Source: Serripes groenlandicus (lineage: Eukaryota > Mollusca > Bivalvia > Cardiida > Cardiidae). From it: a stretch of DNA of 64,000 nt. Numbering within the stretch: the first letter of the stretch is position 1; every line of letters starts with the position of its first letter. The notes beneath the pieces were generated by a model. It worked only from the letters and a program-made list of their open reading frames with translations, was not told where the DNA came from and made no database searches. The stretch covers positions 29,600,859-29,664,858 of the forward strand of contig JASEVX010000007.1 in NCBI GenBank assembly GCA_031761405.1. Reading direction: 5' to 3'. A program made the position numbers and the translations under genes. Below are positions 11,836-22,300 of this stretch, in pieces.

Positions 11836-11853
11836 TGGTGTCAGAAGTGGGAT
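11836..11853 (+). promoter_or_regulatory. Primer binding site, tRNA-Leu type
   Basis: TGGTGTCAGAAGTGGGAT is the complement of ATCCCACTTCTGACACCA, which I recognise as the 3' end plus CCA of eukaryotic tRNA-Leu(CAA). It sits two bases after the LTR, where minus-strand DNA synthesis would start. Confidence 0.85.
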
Positions 11854-12313
11854 GATTCGCTCGATGTATCGAGGCGGCAACGAACTAGGGTAGAATTGGA
11901 TAGGTTAATTGTAACTCTGCAGATATTCCTTTATAAGATTCATTTTACTGGCAATTGTACAGTGCATTTTACACTGGATACAAATAGCTTATGCTTTATA
12001 CATGGGGTTTTAATTTAGTTTTTTTTTATTCCCTGTGATGAGACACAGCGGCGCTGCCATAAGCGTTTCTGCAGTAAAGCGTGGAGTCTGAGGGATAGAA
12101 GGGGTGTGCTTTAAAAGTGTTAAGACTGATATCTGAACATTATAAATAGATTTAGGGTCGTGCATAGTGAGTCTCGAAAGTAAATTATACCGTACAGGAT
12201 ATGCAGAGAATTCAAATATAGATTTGAAGTCCAATGAAGTGTAGTTATTATTAACTTAGATTGTAGTTTATTAAGTTTTGATATAGGGTTAGAGTATCGT
12301 ACTTTTGATAATC

Positions 12314-12553
12314 ATGACTAGTATGAAGGAGTTGATAGAGTTGGGCAAGGAGTTCGGTTATGAAGGTGAGGAACTTAAAAAGTTCGTTCAAGATGAACAA
12401 GCAAAGGAACGAGAACAGAGAGTGAGAGATCGTGAATTCGAGAGAGAGAAAAAGGAGAAAGAAGTTGAAGCTGAGAGAGAAAAAGAAGTTAAGTTATTAG
12501 AACAACAGAGATTATTAGAGAGAGAAAGAAGAGCTGAGGGATCGGGAGCATAG
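12314..12553 (+). pseudogene. gag: gag N-terminal part, frameshifted
   Basis: An ATG at 12314 opens a frame that runs to a TAG at 12551-12553. After a short head (residues about 1-25, with KEFGYEGEELKKFV) the protein is almost entirely Lys, Glu and Arg in a coiled-coil pattern. This resembles the N-terminus of Gag in SCAN-like gypsy elements. The coiled coil continues in the next frame, which is open from 12519, so a small indel in the purine-rich stretch 12519-12550 has cut gag in two. A programmed frameshift is less likely this early in gag, but a one-copy sequence cannot exclude it. Confidence 0.8.
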
Positions 12554-15500
12554 GAGAGCATTGGAGTTAGTTCAATTAGAACATCAGCAGGCGATGGAGT
12601 TGGCCAAACATGGAGTAGGTAAGTCTTTTATTAAAGATCAAAAAGTCAAAGGACCGAAATTACCATGGTTTGACGAGGATAAGGATAATATGGACAGTTA
12701 TCTATCCAGGTTTGAGCGATATGCAGAAGCACAAGGTTGGAAGAATGATCAGTGGTCATTACATCTTAGTGCATTATTGAAAGGTAAGGCGTTAGATGTT
12801 TATTCTAGATTACCTGCAGAGGACGCTTTAGAGTATATTAAGTTAAAGTCAGCATTATTGCAACGTTTTGAGTTAACTGAAGAAGGGTTTAGAAAACGGT
12901 GCAAAGTAGCTAGACCAGAAACGGGAGAGACGTTTGTTCAGTACTTACGGAGATCAATGAATTATCTCGAACGTTGGTTTGAATTAGGAAAGATAGTAAA
13001 ATCGTACGAATGCGTCATTGATTTTTTGTTACGAGATCAGTTGTTGTCAATTTGCAATAAGGACTTGTATTTATTTTTGAAAGAAAAGATGTTTACAGAT
13101 GGTAATGAGATGGCGGTACAGGCGGATCTATTTGCTGAAGCAAGAGGTGGGTGTAGGAATGTTGTATTAAGTGGAAATAATAAAGAAAAGGATCAGGTTG
13201 CTAGAGGGTTTAGGTCCGATACAGGACAACGACAGGGTTCCAGTACGCAGAAGGCAGGTAATAGTTCTTTCACTAATTGGAAATGTAGCTATTGTGGTGG
13301 AAATCACAGATCGGACGATTGTAGGAAAAGGGGTAGTAGGCATAGTATGGCTGCTGTCGACGATACTGGTGGACGATTTACATCGGGTGGAGTTACTAGG
13401 AATGCAAGTACTGGTCCATTTGAAAGGTATAGCCACAATCAGGGTAACCAATATTTCAAAGGAAGAGGAAAGCCTCGAGGTCTGTATCGTGGGGGATTAA
13501 AACGAACAGCCAGTTCTAGTTTCATATATTTGTGTAACGATAGTTCGGAACAGCTAGGTGCATGTATGGAAAGGAATTGTCCTACCAAGGAAGGCACAGT
13601 TAACGGAGTAAGAGTAGAAATGATGAGAGACACGGGTGCGACGTGCGTAGTTGTAAGGAAACGGTTAGTACAGGAACACCAGTTCTTAGGTAAGGAAAGA
13701 TGTTGCAAATATATCGATGGATCTGAGCATTATTTTCCGGTAGCAATGATAGAGGTGAAGACTCCGTATTATGAGGGTACAACGGAGGCGTTATGTATAG
13801 ACACTCCACTCTATGATTTAGTTGTAGGTAACATTACAGGCGCGAAATATCCGGAACTCGGAGATGTATCAAATGCAATGCAGACTCGGTCGCAAACAGA
13901 ACAAAATCCTAAACCATACAGGAAATTACATGTTCCAGGTAAGATTTTAGATATATCGCAAGCAGAATACCGCGACCTGCAGATGGCAGATGAAACTCTG
14001 TCGAAGACGAGAGAAATGGCGAATGAAAGAACGTTTCATAATTGCAAAGGGGGCGGACAGGTAAGGTATCTGTTTAAGAACCAATTATTGTATAGGGAAT
14101 TTGAATTTCCTAATCGGAAGCAGTCTTATCAGTTAGTTGTTCCTAAGACGTGTCGGGAAGCGGTGTTAAAGATAGCACATGAGTCATTGATGGCAGGGCA
14201 TTTAGGTATACGGAAAACTAGGGACAGAGCATTAGCAGAGTTCTATTGGCCAGGGGTTTGTTCGGAAGTCAGTCGGTATTGTAGATCATGCGATATATGT
14301 CAACGAACGATGCCAAAAGGTAAGGTTCAAAAAGTGCCATTAGGAGAGATGCCATTAATAGAAACGCCTTTTAAGCGTGTAGCAGTTGATTTAGTAGGAC
14401 CAATCGAACCAATGACAGACAGGAAAAACAGGTACATTTTAGTCATGGTAGATTATGCTACAAGGTATCCGGAAGCCGTTGCTTTACCAGGGATTGAGAC
14501 TGAACGAGTAGCGGAAGCATTGGTCGATATGTTCAGTAGACTAGGAATACCGGAGGAGATGTTGACGGACATGGGATCACAGTTCACATCTAAGATGATG
14601 GCTGAGGTAAGTAGACTTTTATCCTTACGTCAGTTGACTACAACGCCATACCACCCAATGTGTAACGGATTGGTGGAAAAGTTTAATGGAACATTGAAAC
14701 GGATGATTAAGCGTATGTGTAGCGAGAGGCCCAAGGATTGGGATAAGTACATTAATGCTGCGTTATTTGCGTATAGGGAAGTGCCACAGGAAAGTCTGGG
14801 GTTTTCCCCATTTGAATTACTCTATGGCCGGACGGTCAGAGGACCGTTGAGCATTTTGAAAGAGTTATGGTCTGGCGAGGTCAATGATGTTGAAGTGAAA
14901 TTGACATACCAGTACGTAATAGATTTACGTGAGCGACTCGAAGAGACATGTAAGATGGCACAGGATGAGTTAAGTAAGGCAAAGTCTAGACAGAAGATAT
15001 ACTATAACAAACGGGCAAAGGACAGAAGTTTCCCGATAGGTGCCAAGGTTCTGGTATTACTTCCGGTAAGTCATAATAAACTATTATTGCAGTGGAAGGG
15101 TCCATTTGAAGTGATCAAGGTGATGAATAAGGTAGATTATAGAATTAATATGAAGGGTAAGGAAAAGACTTTTCATGCCAATATGTTGAAACAGTACAAT
15201 GAGCGAAGTGCTGATGACGGTAGTAGTGATAAAGGTATATTAGCAGTTGTTTGTTCTGCAGTTATTGAAGATAGTGAAGATCGGAAATTAGATAATGCAG
15301 ACGTAGATTGGGTAGATGAGAAGATACCTTTAGAGTGTCTTTCTAGAGTAGGTAACGAGTCTAAAAAAGATGTAGACGTTTGTAAAGAATTGTCTCCTGA
15401 ACAGAGGGAGCAGGTTGACATGGTTTTGGAAGAGTTCGCCGATGTTTTGACAGACATACCGGGAACTACTTCACTTGTTGAACATGATATTAAATTAAAT

Positions 15501-15713
15501 ACATCAGAACCCATCAGGTTCAAGGGTTATCCTATTCCATACCAGTCAGTGGCAACAGTAAACGAAGAGGTCAGTAAGATGTTAGAGTTAGGAGTCATAG
15601 AGCATTCTAATGCATCGTTTTCGAGTCCTATAGTATTTGTTAGGAAGAAGGACGGCACAGTTCGGTTTTGTATAGGATTAGCATTAGAGCGATTCCAGGT
15701 AGAGAAAATGTAG
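12519..15713 (+). pseudogene. gag-pol: gag-protease-integrase-RT(partial) polyprotein frame
   Basis: One frame is open from 12519 to the TAG ending at 15713. Residue numbers here count from 12561. In order: capsid with a SCAN-like helical region (about 30-200, including FVQYLRRSMNYLERWFE); zinc knuckle C-x2-C-x3-H-x4-C at 242-254, one residue tighter than the usual x4; aspartic protease with DTGA at 357; integrase zinc finger with H540, H547, C577 and C580; integrase core D610, D670, E706 (35 residues between the last two); a C-terminal module with QWKGPF; then an RT start with LELGVIEHSNASFSSPIV and RKKDGTVRFCI. After that a deletion shifts the frame and it ends in a short unrelated tail. 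The RT catalytic motif is absent. Integrase, protease and capsid look intact, so this could act in trans only if the upstream frameshift were tolerated. Confidence 0.92.
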
Positions 15714-15767
15714 GGGCAGATTACTTAAGTAGAGTAGAGAGTCAAGTAGAGGAATCAGAAAACAGTT
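15684..15767 (+). pseudogene. RNase H C-terminal remnant
   Basis: In another frame from the upstream RT piece, 15684-15767 encodes IPGRENVGADYLSR and a short acidic tail to a TAG. N-x-x-AD-x-LSR is the typical end of gypsy RNase H. Its position, about 180 bp before the 3' LTR and after integrase, confirms that RT-RNase H was the last part of pol. Everything between the RT start and this tail has been deleted. Confidence 0.85.
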
Positions 15768-15936
15768 AGTGAAATGAGTATTTCAGGCACACATTGGAGT
15801 CATGACAGCTGTGTAATCGTGTATATATATATAAGGAATGCAATACTAAGGGAAATTAAGATACGGGTTGTAAATAGTACAGGGAACGAACCTGGTGTAT
15901 TTTGTTAAATAGACAAAGTGTAACCACTTTATCCTT

Positions 15937-15944
15937 GGGGGGAA
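15937..15944 (+). promoter_or_regulatory. Polypurine tract
   Basis: GGGGGGAA ending five bases before the 3' LTR start TGTAACA at 15950. This is the expected position for the plus-strand primer. Confidence 0.7.
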
Positions 15945-15949
15945 CGTGT

Positions 15950-16098
15950 TGTAACAAAATAGATTTGGCATGGCCTAAATAAAAGACGGTCAGTCAGTGC
16001 AGGTTGGTCACGTATGGTTTTAACTTATCGCAGGATTGTCAGGGAGATCATTGTTTATGAAGTTATTATCATATACATATGTGATAAGTGATATTAAG
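15950..16098 (+). repeat. Truncated 3' LTR
   Basis: 149 bp identical to 10881-11029, ending at GTGATATTAAG. After that the two sequences are unrelated. The missing ~800 bp includes the expected right end, so the LTR was cut by deletion, rearrangement or recombination. Confidence 0.9.
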
Positions 16099-16247
16099 AA
16101 GATACACCCTTCCGGTATAAATAGCTGTGCTCTGTTATATATATTTAAACAGACCCAATAATCAATGGAAGATGTTAAAATTAATAAAAACATGTGTTGC
16201 GAATAAAGTATTCTGAACAACAACGAAGGTAAATTTCAATCTGACAA
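16099..16247 (+). other. LTR-like sequence of another kind joined to the cut LTR
   Basis: Just past the break there is TATAAATAG at 16116-16124, AATAAA at 16202-16207 and a TCTGACA near 16241-16247. This spacing resembles the promoter, polyadenylation signal and end of an LTR. It may be a fragment of a different LTR variant, making the junction a recombination product. Equally it may be chance in AT-rich DNA. Confidence 0.3.
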
Positions 16248-16514
16248 GGTACGTATTGTAATATGCTTATATATTTATTAGGAGTGTATCACATTTTACT
16301 GTAGTTGAATTAAACATTAAAATTCTATACTAAGGCAATGTTTGTTTGATATCGAAAGGTTTCGGAAAAGCATATATGTTAATTAGTATTTTGATAAACG
16401 TGTTCATTGCGTAATGTAAATGCTTTGTATATGAAAATTCCTAAATTTATAGTTACAGATTTGCTTGGGGAATTGAATAATGCCACAAGTTTCTGCATAT
16501 TTGGTTTGTTCCAA

Positions 16515-17340
16515 AATATATATCACGTATTATTATTTAGGATAATAACAATTTGTTTGTGCTCACTCGATGAAGTTATATCTAGATATTACCCACAAGA
16601 CAAACATCAATCCTATATATCACGTATTACTATTTAGGATAATTATCATTTGTTTGTGCTCACTCGATGAAGTTATATCTAAATATTACCCCAAGACAAA
16701 CATCAATCCTATATATCACGTGGTATTATTTAAGATATTTATATCATTTGTTTGTGATCACTCGATGAAGTTATATCTAGATATTACACCAAGACAAACA
16801 TCAATCCTATATATCACGTATTATTATTTAGGATAATTATTATTTGTTTGTGCTCACTCGATGAAGTTATATCTTGATATTACCCCCAAGACAAACATCA
16901 ATCCTATATATCACGTATTATATATTGGGAATAAGAACATTTTTCAGTGCTCATTCTATGAAAATATATCTCTATGTTACACCAAATCAAACATTATATA
17001 GCACTTATTATACTTTGGGGGGAAATATCACTTTTTTGGACCCCACTCGATGAAAATGTATCTTGACTTAAAACAAAACTTAAAACAAAAAAACATAACT
17101 CATAAATAGCACGTATTATGTTTTGGGGGACATGTCCCAAAACAACTGATTTTTTTGTGCTCACTCGATTTTTCTTTTTAAATGACCATGAAATTATGTA
17201 TTTATTTGTTTGTATTACAAGATGCATGTATATGTATACGTAAATCAAATATATCTATCATGTCACTTTTAGGTGCTCGCCCGATAAAAATATATTTCGA
17301 AGGTTCACCAAAATAAACATCAGTTCTATATATTATATGA
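16515..17340 (+). repeat. 97 bp satellite, array 2, decaying rightwards
   Basis: Clear monomers of the array 1 type run to about 16922, with starts near 16549, 16647, 16745 and 16841. Beyond that the monomers become increasingly degenerate but keep CTCACTCGATGAAAATATAT, ACAAACAT and ATAGCACGTATTAT blocks to about 17340. The degenerate part is copied again at 18994-19400 by the segmental duplication. Confidence 0.85.
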
Positions 17341-17394
17341 CGTATTCAATTAAACGATATCCAACCTTTACGGAGATTTTGGATTCGATATTTG

Positions 17395-17945
17395 TTTGTA
17401 CCACCGTCTTGGTAACGGTGTTCTTAAGCGCCACCCGCTGGAACGGGAGGTCGAGGACTCGATGACAGGTTGGGACACACCAAATACCCAAAGTATTGAG
17501 GGTAGAATTGGGATCGGTTACGAGGAGATGCATAAGTGTATATCGAAATAGTTATCTAAAAAAGTGATATCCTTATCCCGTATTACACTTAATTATGATA
17601 TTTACACATTCAGAGACTTGTAATATAATTTGCTTACCTAGAATAAGTGGAATTTATTTTACTTATTTTACTTGTCCTTGTGTTTGCATTCGTAATTCAG
17701 TCTGGAATATTTTGCACTATTGTTTTGCACTGATATGATAGAAGTGGTGTTCTCAGTCATTTGCATCATGTGATCTTGTAACTTTGGTAGCCTTGCTATC
17801 GCAATTCTACCAACAATGGGAGTAGTGGCTTCATTGACGCTCATCAGTGTTGGGTTAGCAATACGGTTGACCTTCTGGTGTCAGGATAAATGGACCAGTA
17901 AACTGGCAAATAATTCAGGACTTTTGGGACGCCGTGCAATAAATG
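17395..17945 (+). repeat. SINE-like segment in unit 1
   Basis: A tRNA-like head (GCGCCACCCGCTGGAACGGG followed by GGTCGAGGACTCGATGACAG) and, further on, a SINE-type tail (TGTCAGGATAAATGGACCAG and GACGCCGTGCAATAAATGAG). These may be two different insertions. The homologous part of unit 2 is at 19460-20030. Confidence 0.45.
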
Positions 17946-18529
17946 AGAAAAAGTTTTAAAATCTGCGTTAAAGCACCATACAAACTTTCTACGACGTTAA
18001 TTCATTTCAACAATCGTACTTGTGACGCGTCTGTGCTTCTTGTGTTATTGGTCAACACGCGACTGTGAAAGTACAAATGTGTTATAAAATAACCAAGCTT
18101 GTTTTTATACGTTGTTGTTTCACGTATAAATGATTCCCTGTCCGGTAACAACTACGTGTTTACTGCAATTAAGATGGATCATTAGCTCATTATGTAATGT
18201 AATGATATATGACAATGGGGATTTCCCGGAAATTCCTCTGTGTCATTATATGCTGGATTTGATATGTATCTAGTCACCTGCTTCAAATTTATCTGAAGAA
18301 AAACAATGGCAATTTGTTTTTTACAAATGTAAGATTGAATTTTTAAAAAAATGAGTTTCATTACTGACTTTGAAAATGTCTGCTCTTCCCATAATGTTTT
18401 CAAAAGTCGTCTGCGGTTTAATAGTGTCTATATCAGGGTAAAGGTTAATCCACACATCGTTCTCTTGAATATGTTACTTATTCCCTCCGGTACAATACCC
18501 TGTGTTTATTATAATAATCCATCATTGGT

Positions 18530-18993
18530 TAACCTTTTCCAACTTGTAGACCCTTATTGACGCATCTGCGAGTTTTGTAAAACTTTGTGGCAAACTGAGA
18601 ATTTGCTCCTTATGGGCGATTTTTCCTTGAGCCACAATGTTTTCAAGTCTATTCAATAATAACACCTTTATTTATGAAAAGTGTCCATATTTTGCCAAGA
18701 CGCTTTCAAAGAGAGAGAGAGAGCTATGTTAACCCCACATCACATCAGACGAATTTTGAAAGGTTTTGCGGCAAAAAGTCTTCGTTCTATTGTCCTTCTG
18801 TCAAAGTGTTTTCAATTTTATTCAAATGTTGAATAACATCTCTAAATAATGCCACAAAACATTAATAGGTTGTTTATGTGTACAATTAGTGTTATTAATG
18901 TAATGTTTCAATTGGAATCTATAAAAGGAAATCATAACAAATGATTGATTTTATAACTTTCCCACATACAACAAATCTGCAGCAGACAATTAT
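18530..18993. repeat. MITE-1 relics in unit 1
   Basis: GGTTAACCTTTTCCAACTTG begins a decayed copy whose core reads TGGCAAACTGAGAATTTGC and TTTTTCCTTGAGCCACAATG. A further piece ends ACAACAAATCTGCAGCAGAC at the unit boundary. The same relics recur at 20830-21290. Confidence 0.6.
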
Positions 18994-21292
18994 TATTGGG
19001 AATAAGAAATTTTTTTAGTGCTCACTCGATGAAAATATATCTCTATGTTACACCAAATCAAACATTATATAGCACTTATTATACTTTGGGGGGAAATATC
19101 ACTTTTTTGGACCCAACTCGATGAAAATGTATCTTGACTTAAAACAAAACTTAAAACAAAACAAACATAACTCATAAATAGCACGTATTATGTTTTGGGG
19201 GACATGTCCCAAAACAACTGATTTTTTTTCTTTTTCTTTTTAAATGAGCATGAAATTATGTATTTATTTGTTTGTATTACAAGATGCATGTATATGTATA
19301 CGTAAATAAAATATATCTATCATGTCACTTTTAGGTGCTCGCCCGATAAAAATATATTTCGAAGGTTCACCAAAATAAACATCAGTCCTATATATTATAT
19401 GACGTATTCAATTAAACGATATCCAACCTTTACGAAGATTTTGGATCAGATATTTATTTGTACCACCGTCTTGGTAATGGTGTTCTTAAGCGCCCCCCGC
19501 TGGAACGGGAGGTCGAGGACTCGATGACAGGTCGGGACACACCAAATACCCAAAGTATTGAAGGTAGAATTGGGATCGGTTATGAGGAGATGCATAAGTG
19601 TATATCGAAATAGTTATCTAAAAAAGTGATATCCTTATCCTGTATTACACTTAATTATGATATTTACACATTGAGAGACTTGTAATATAATTTGCTTACC
19701 TAGAATAAGTGGAATTTATTTTACTTATTTTACTTGTGCTTGTGTTTGCATTCGTAATTCAGTCTGGAATATTTTGCACTATTGTTTTGCACTGATATGA
19801 TAGAAATGGTGTTCTCAGTCATTTGCATCATGTGATATCAAAACCTCACTTGTAACTTTGGTAGCCTTGCTATCGTAATTCTACCACTAATGGAAGTAGT
19901 GGCATCATTGACGCTCTGGAGTGTTGGGTTAGCAATACGGTTGACCTTCTGGTGTCAGGATAAATGGACCAGTAAACTGGCAAATAATTCAGGACTTTTG
20001 GCCGCCGTGCAATAAATGAGAAAAAGTTTTAAAATCTGCGTTAAAGCACCATACAAACTTTCTACGACGTTAATTCATTTTAACAATCGTACTTGTAACG
20101 CGTCTGTGCTTCTTGTGTTATTTGTCAACATGCGACTGTGGAAGTACAAAGGTGTAACATAAAATCACCAAGCTTGTTTTTATACGTTGTTGTTTCACGT
20201 ATAAATCGAGGGCTTGGCGTGAAACGGTTGTAACTAAAAACCTATTTTGAGATCCCTGGTTTAGGGGCAATTTTGACCCCATTGTAAGAAATGCAAATTT
20301 ATGTGCCATTGCTCGTTCTGAGCTATTGTTTACAAAAAAATGATTTAACGCTTATAAAGACTGTATGGCGAGGTGATTAACCTTGGTAAAAAAATATCAA
20401 TTTTAGTTACAACCGTTTCACGCCAAGCCCTCGAAATGATTCCCTGTCCGGTAACAAATACGTGTTTACTGCAATTAAGATGGATCATTAGATCATTATT
20501 TAATGTAATGATATATGACAATGGGGATTTCCCGGAAATTCCTCTGTGTCATTATCTGCTGGATTTGATATGTATCTAGTCACCTGCTTCAAATTTATCT
20601 GAAGAAAAACAATGGCAATTTGTTTTACAAATGTAAGGTTGAATTTTTAAAAAAATGAGTTTCATTACTGACTTTGAAAATGTCTGCTCTTCCCATAATG
20701 TTTTCAAAAGTCGTCTGCGGTTTAATAGTGTCTATATCAGGGTAAAGGTTAATCCACACATCGTTCTCTTGAATATGTTACTTATTCCCTCCGGTACAAT
20801 ACCCTGTGTTTATCATAATAATCCATCATTGGTTAACCTTTTTCCAACTTGTAGACGCTTATTGACGCATCTGCGGGTTTTGTAAAACTTTGTGGCAAAC
20901 TGAGAACTTGCTCCTTATGGGCGATTTTTCCTTGAGCCACAATGTTTCAAGTCTATTCAATAATAACACCTTCATTTATGAAAAGTGTCCATATTTTGCC
21001 CAGACGCTTTCAAAGAGAGAGAGAGCTATGTTAACCCCACATCACATCAGACGAATTTTGAAAGGTTTTGCGGCAAAAAGTCTTCGTTCTATTGTCCTTC
21101 TGTTAAAGTGTTTTCAATTTTATTCAAAAGTTGAATAACATCTCTAAATAATGCCACAAAGCATTAATGGGTTGTTTATGTGTTCAATTAGTATTATTAA
21201 TGTAATGTTTTAATTGGAATCTATAAAAGGAAATCATAACAAATCATTGATTTTATAACTTTCCCACATACAACAAATCTGCAGCAGACAAT
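18994..21292 (+). repeat. Segmental duplication I, unit 2
   Basis: Repeats 16923-18993. It is about 230 bp longer, almost entirely because of the fold-back insertion at 20207-20433. The boundary falls inside a MITE-1 relic (GCAGCAGACAAT). Confidence 0.9.
20207..20433. mobile_element. Fold-back MITE with 4 bp target duplication (FB4), copy 1
   Basis: Inverted termini CGAGGGCTTGGCGTGAAACG and CGTTTCACGCCAAGCCCTCG, extending inward through GGTTGTAACT/AGTTACAACC. It is flanked by AAAT at 20203-20206 and 20434-20437. The sister unit has an uninterrupted ATAAATGATTCCC near 18127, so this is a true insertion and AAAT is its target duplication. Non-coding. Four-base duplications occur in several DNA transposon superfamilies and I cannot assign one. 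Confidence 0.9.
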
Positions 21293-21569
21293 CGTGAAAA
21301 ACAATTTGGTTAAACTATGGAAGGTCTCTATAACGGAAAGGTTTACTATTGAATATTGTAGAAAACTTATAAGCTGAAGGAAAAATTGCATTTTCTGTAT
21401 AAATTTGTCTTTAATTACAATAATTATCAATAGGTGCCTGCTACAGGTGCGCCACATGCGAATATACCCAAAAATCAGATGAATAGACATCAACCGTGAC
21501 GAAACATTTAAGTTTCGATGTTTTTATTTATAATTACCAATAGACATGGCTATGGTAAGTCGTTCTAAC

Positions 21570-21799
21570 TTAACCCTTTCCTTCAGATGACAATTCTGCA
21601 GCGGACGACTTTGAACATAGTTTGTCAAAAGATAGAAAATCTCTATAATTGAATGGATAACCTATGACTAAACGTGGAAAACATTGTGGCAAAAGGAGAA
21701 ATTGCTCGTTTTGAGCAATTTCTTCTTTTGTTACTATGTTTTCAAAAAGCCGTCTGCTGCAGAGGCGTCAGAAAGCGTCTATATGAGGGAAAGGGTTAA
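21570..21799. mobile_element. MITE-1 copy, intact (230 bp)
   Basis: TTAACCCTTTCCT to GGGAAAGGGTTAA. It has CTGCAGCGGACGACTTTG, the hairpin AGAAATTGCTC/GAGCAATTTCT and CCGTCTGCTGCAGAGGCGTC. The TTAA at both ends matches piggyBac-type target duplication. There is no coding sequence, so a piggyBac-like transposase would have to act in trans. Confidence 0.92.
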
Positions 21800-21889
21800 A
21801 CAATCTCGTTATAGAGAAGCGACTCCCCCCTTATGTGAAATACCTATCTTACTGGAGAAACTCGGAGAAATATGTCAATAAGATAGAGA

Positions 21890-22045
21890 GATACATTTCA
21901 AAACTTCGATATATCTCACAAATTATAGAGATATCTGTCAAACTAAAGAGATATCTGTCAAACTAAAGAGATATCTGTCACTAAAGAGATATCTGTCAAA
22001 CTAAAAGAGATATCTGTCAAACTAAAGAGATATCTCTAAATTAGA
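21890..22045 (+). repeat. 20 bp minisatellite
   Basis: About six units of AGAGATATCTGTCAAACTAA, with one shortened unit. It lies between two MITE-1 copies. Confidence 0.85.
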
Positions 22046-22077
22046 AGAATATCACTCAATAATAAATGTATCAATTA

Positions 22078-22300
22078 TGTTAACACTTTCATTTCCCTGA
22101 TACAGTTGGGTTTTTTAACGTCTCTGCAGCAGACGAAATTTTAAATATTGTGACAAAAGGAGAAATTACTCAGGATGAGCAATTTCTCTCTTTGCCACTA
22201 TGTTTTCAAGTCTTTTCAATAATTATACTTTTATGCTTGCATATATTTGCCCAGATTTCTTCAAAGTCTTCCGCTGAAGAGCTGTCATATGTTGGAAAAG
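22078..22300. repeat. MITE-1 copy, diverged
   Basis: TTAACACTTTCAT at the left, CTCTGCAGCAGACGAAAT, the hairpin AGAAATTACTC/GAGCAATTTCT, and TCTTCCGCTGAAGAGCTGTC. The right end is eroded (TTGGAAAAGG). Confidence 0.75.

Larger units (their letters stand above)
10881..16098 (+). mobile_element. Defective Gmr1-like Ty3/gypsy LTR retrotransposon
   Basis: A complete 5' LTR, a tRNA-Leu-type primer binding site, gag, protease, integrase, the first part of reverse transcriptase, the last part of RNase H, a polypurine tract and a truncated 3' LTR. Integrase precedes RT-RNase H, the reverse of most Ty3/gypsy elements and characteristic of the Gmr1-like group. The Gag capsid resembles the SCAN domain, which is thought to derive from Gmr1-like Gag. 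Defects are a gag frameshift between 12519 and 12550, an RT-RH deletion near 15675-15690 and loss of most of the 3' LTR. The 149 bp shared by the two LTRs are identical by eye, so the insertion is probably young. No target duplication can be shown because the 3' end is missing. Confidence 0.93.
16923..18993 (+). repeat. Segmental duplication I, unit 1
   Basis: About 2.07 kb, starting TATTGGGAATAAGAA and ending at CTGCAGCAGACAAT. It repeats immediately as 18994-21292. It contains degenerate satellite, a SINE-like segment (17395-17480 head, 17755-17945 tail) and MITE-1 relics (18530-18990). The homology is near-continuous, with point differences and small indels. Confidence 0.9.

Noticed and set aside
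13167..15523. Other-strand and other-frame ORFs within the retrotransposon
   Set aside because: Shadows of the gag-pol frame.
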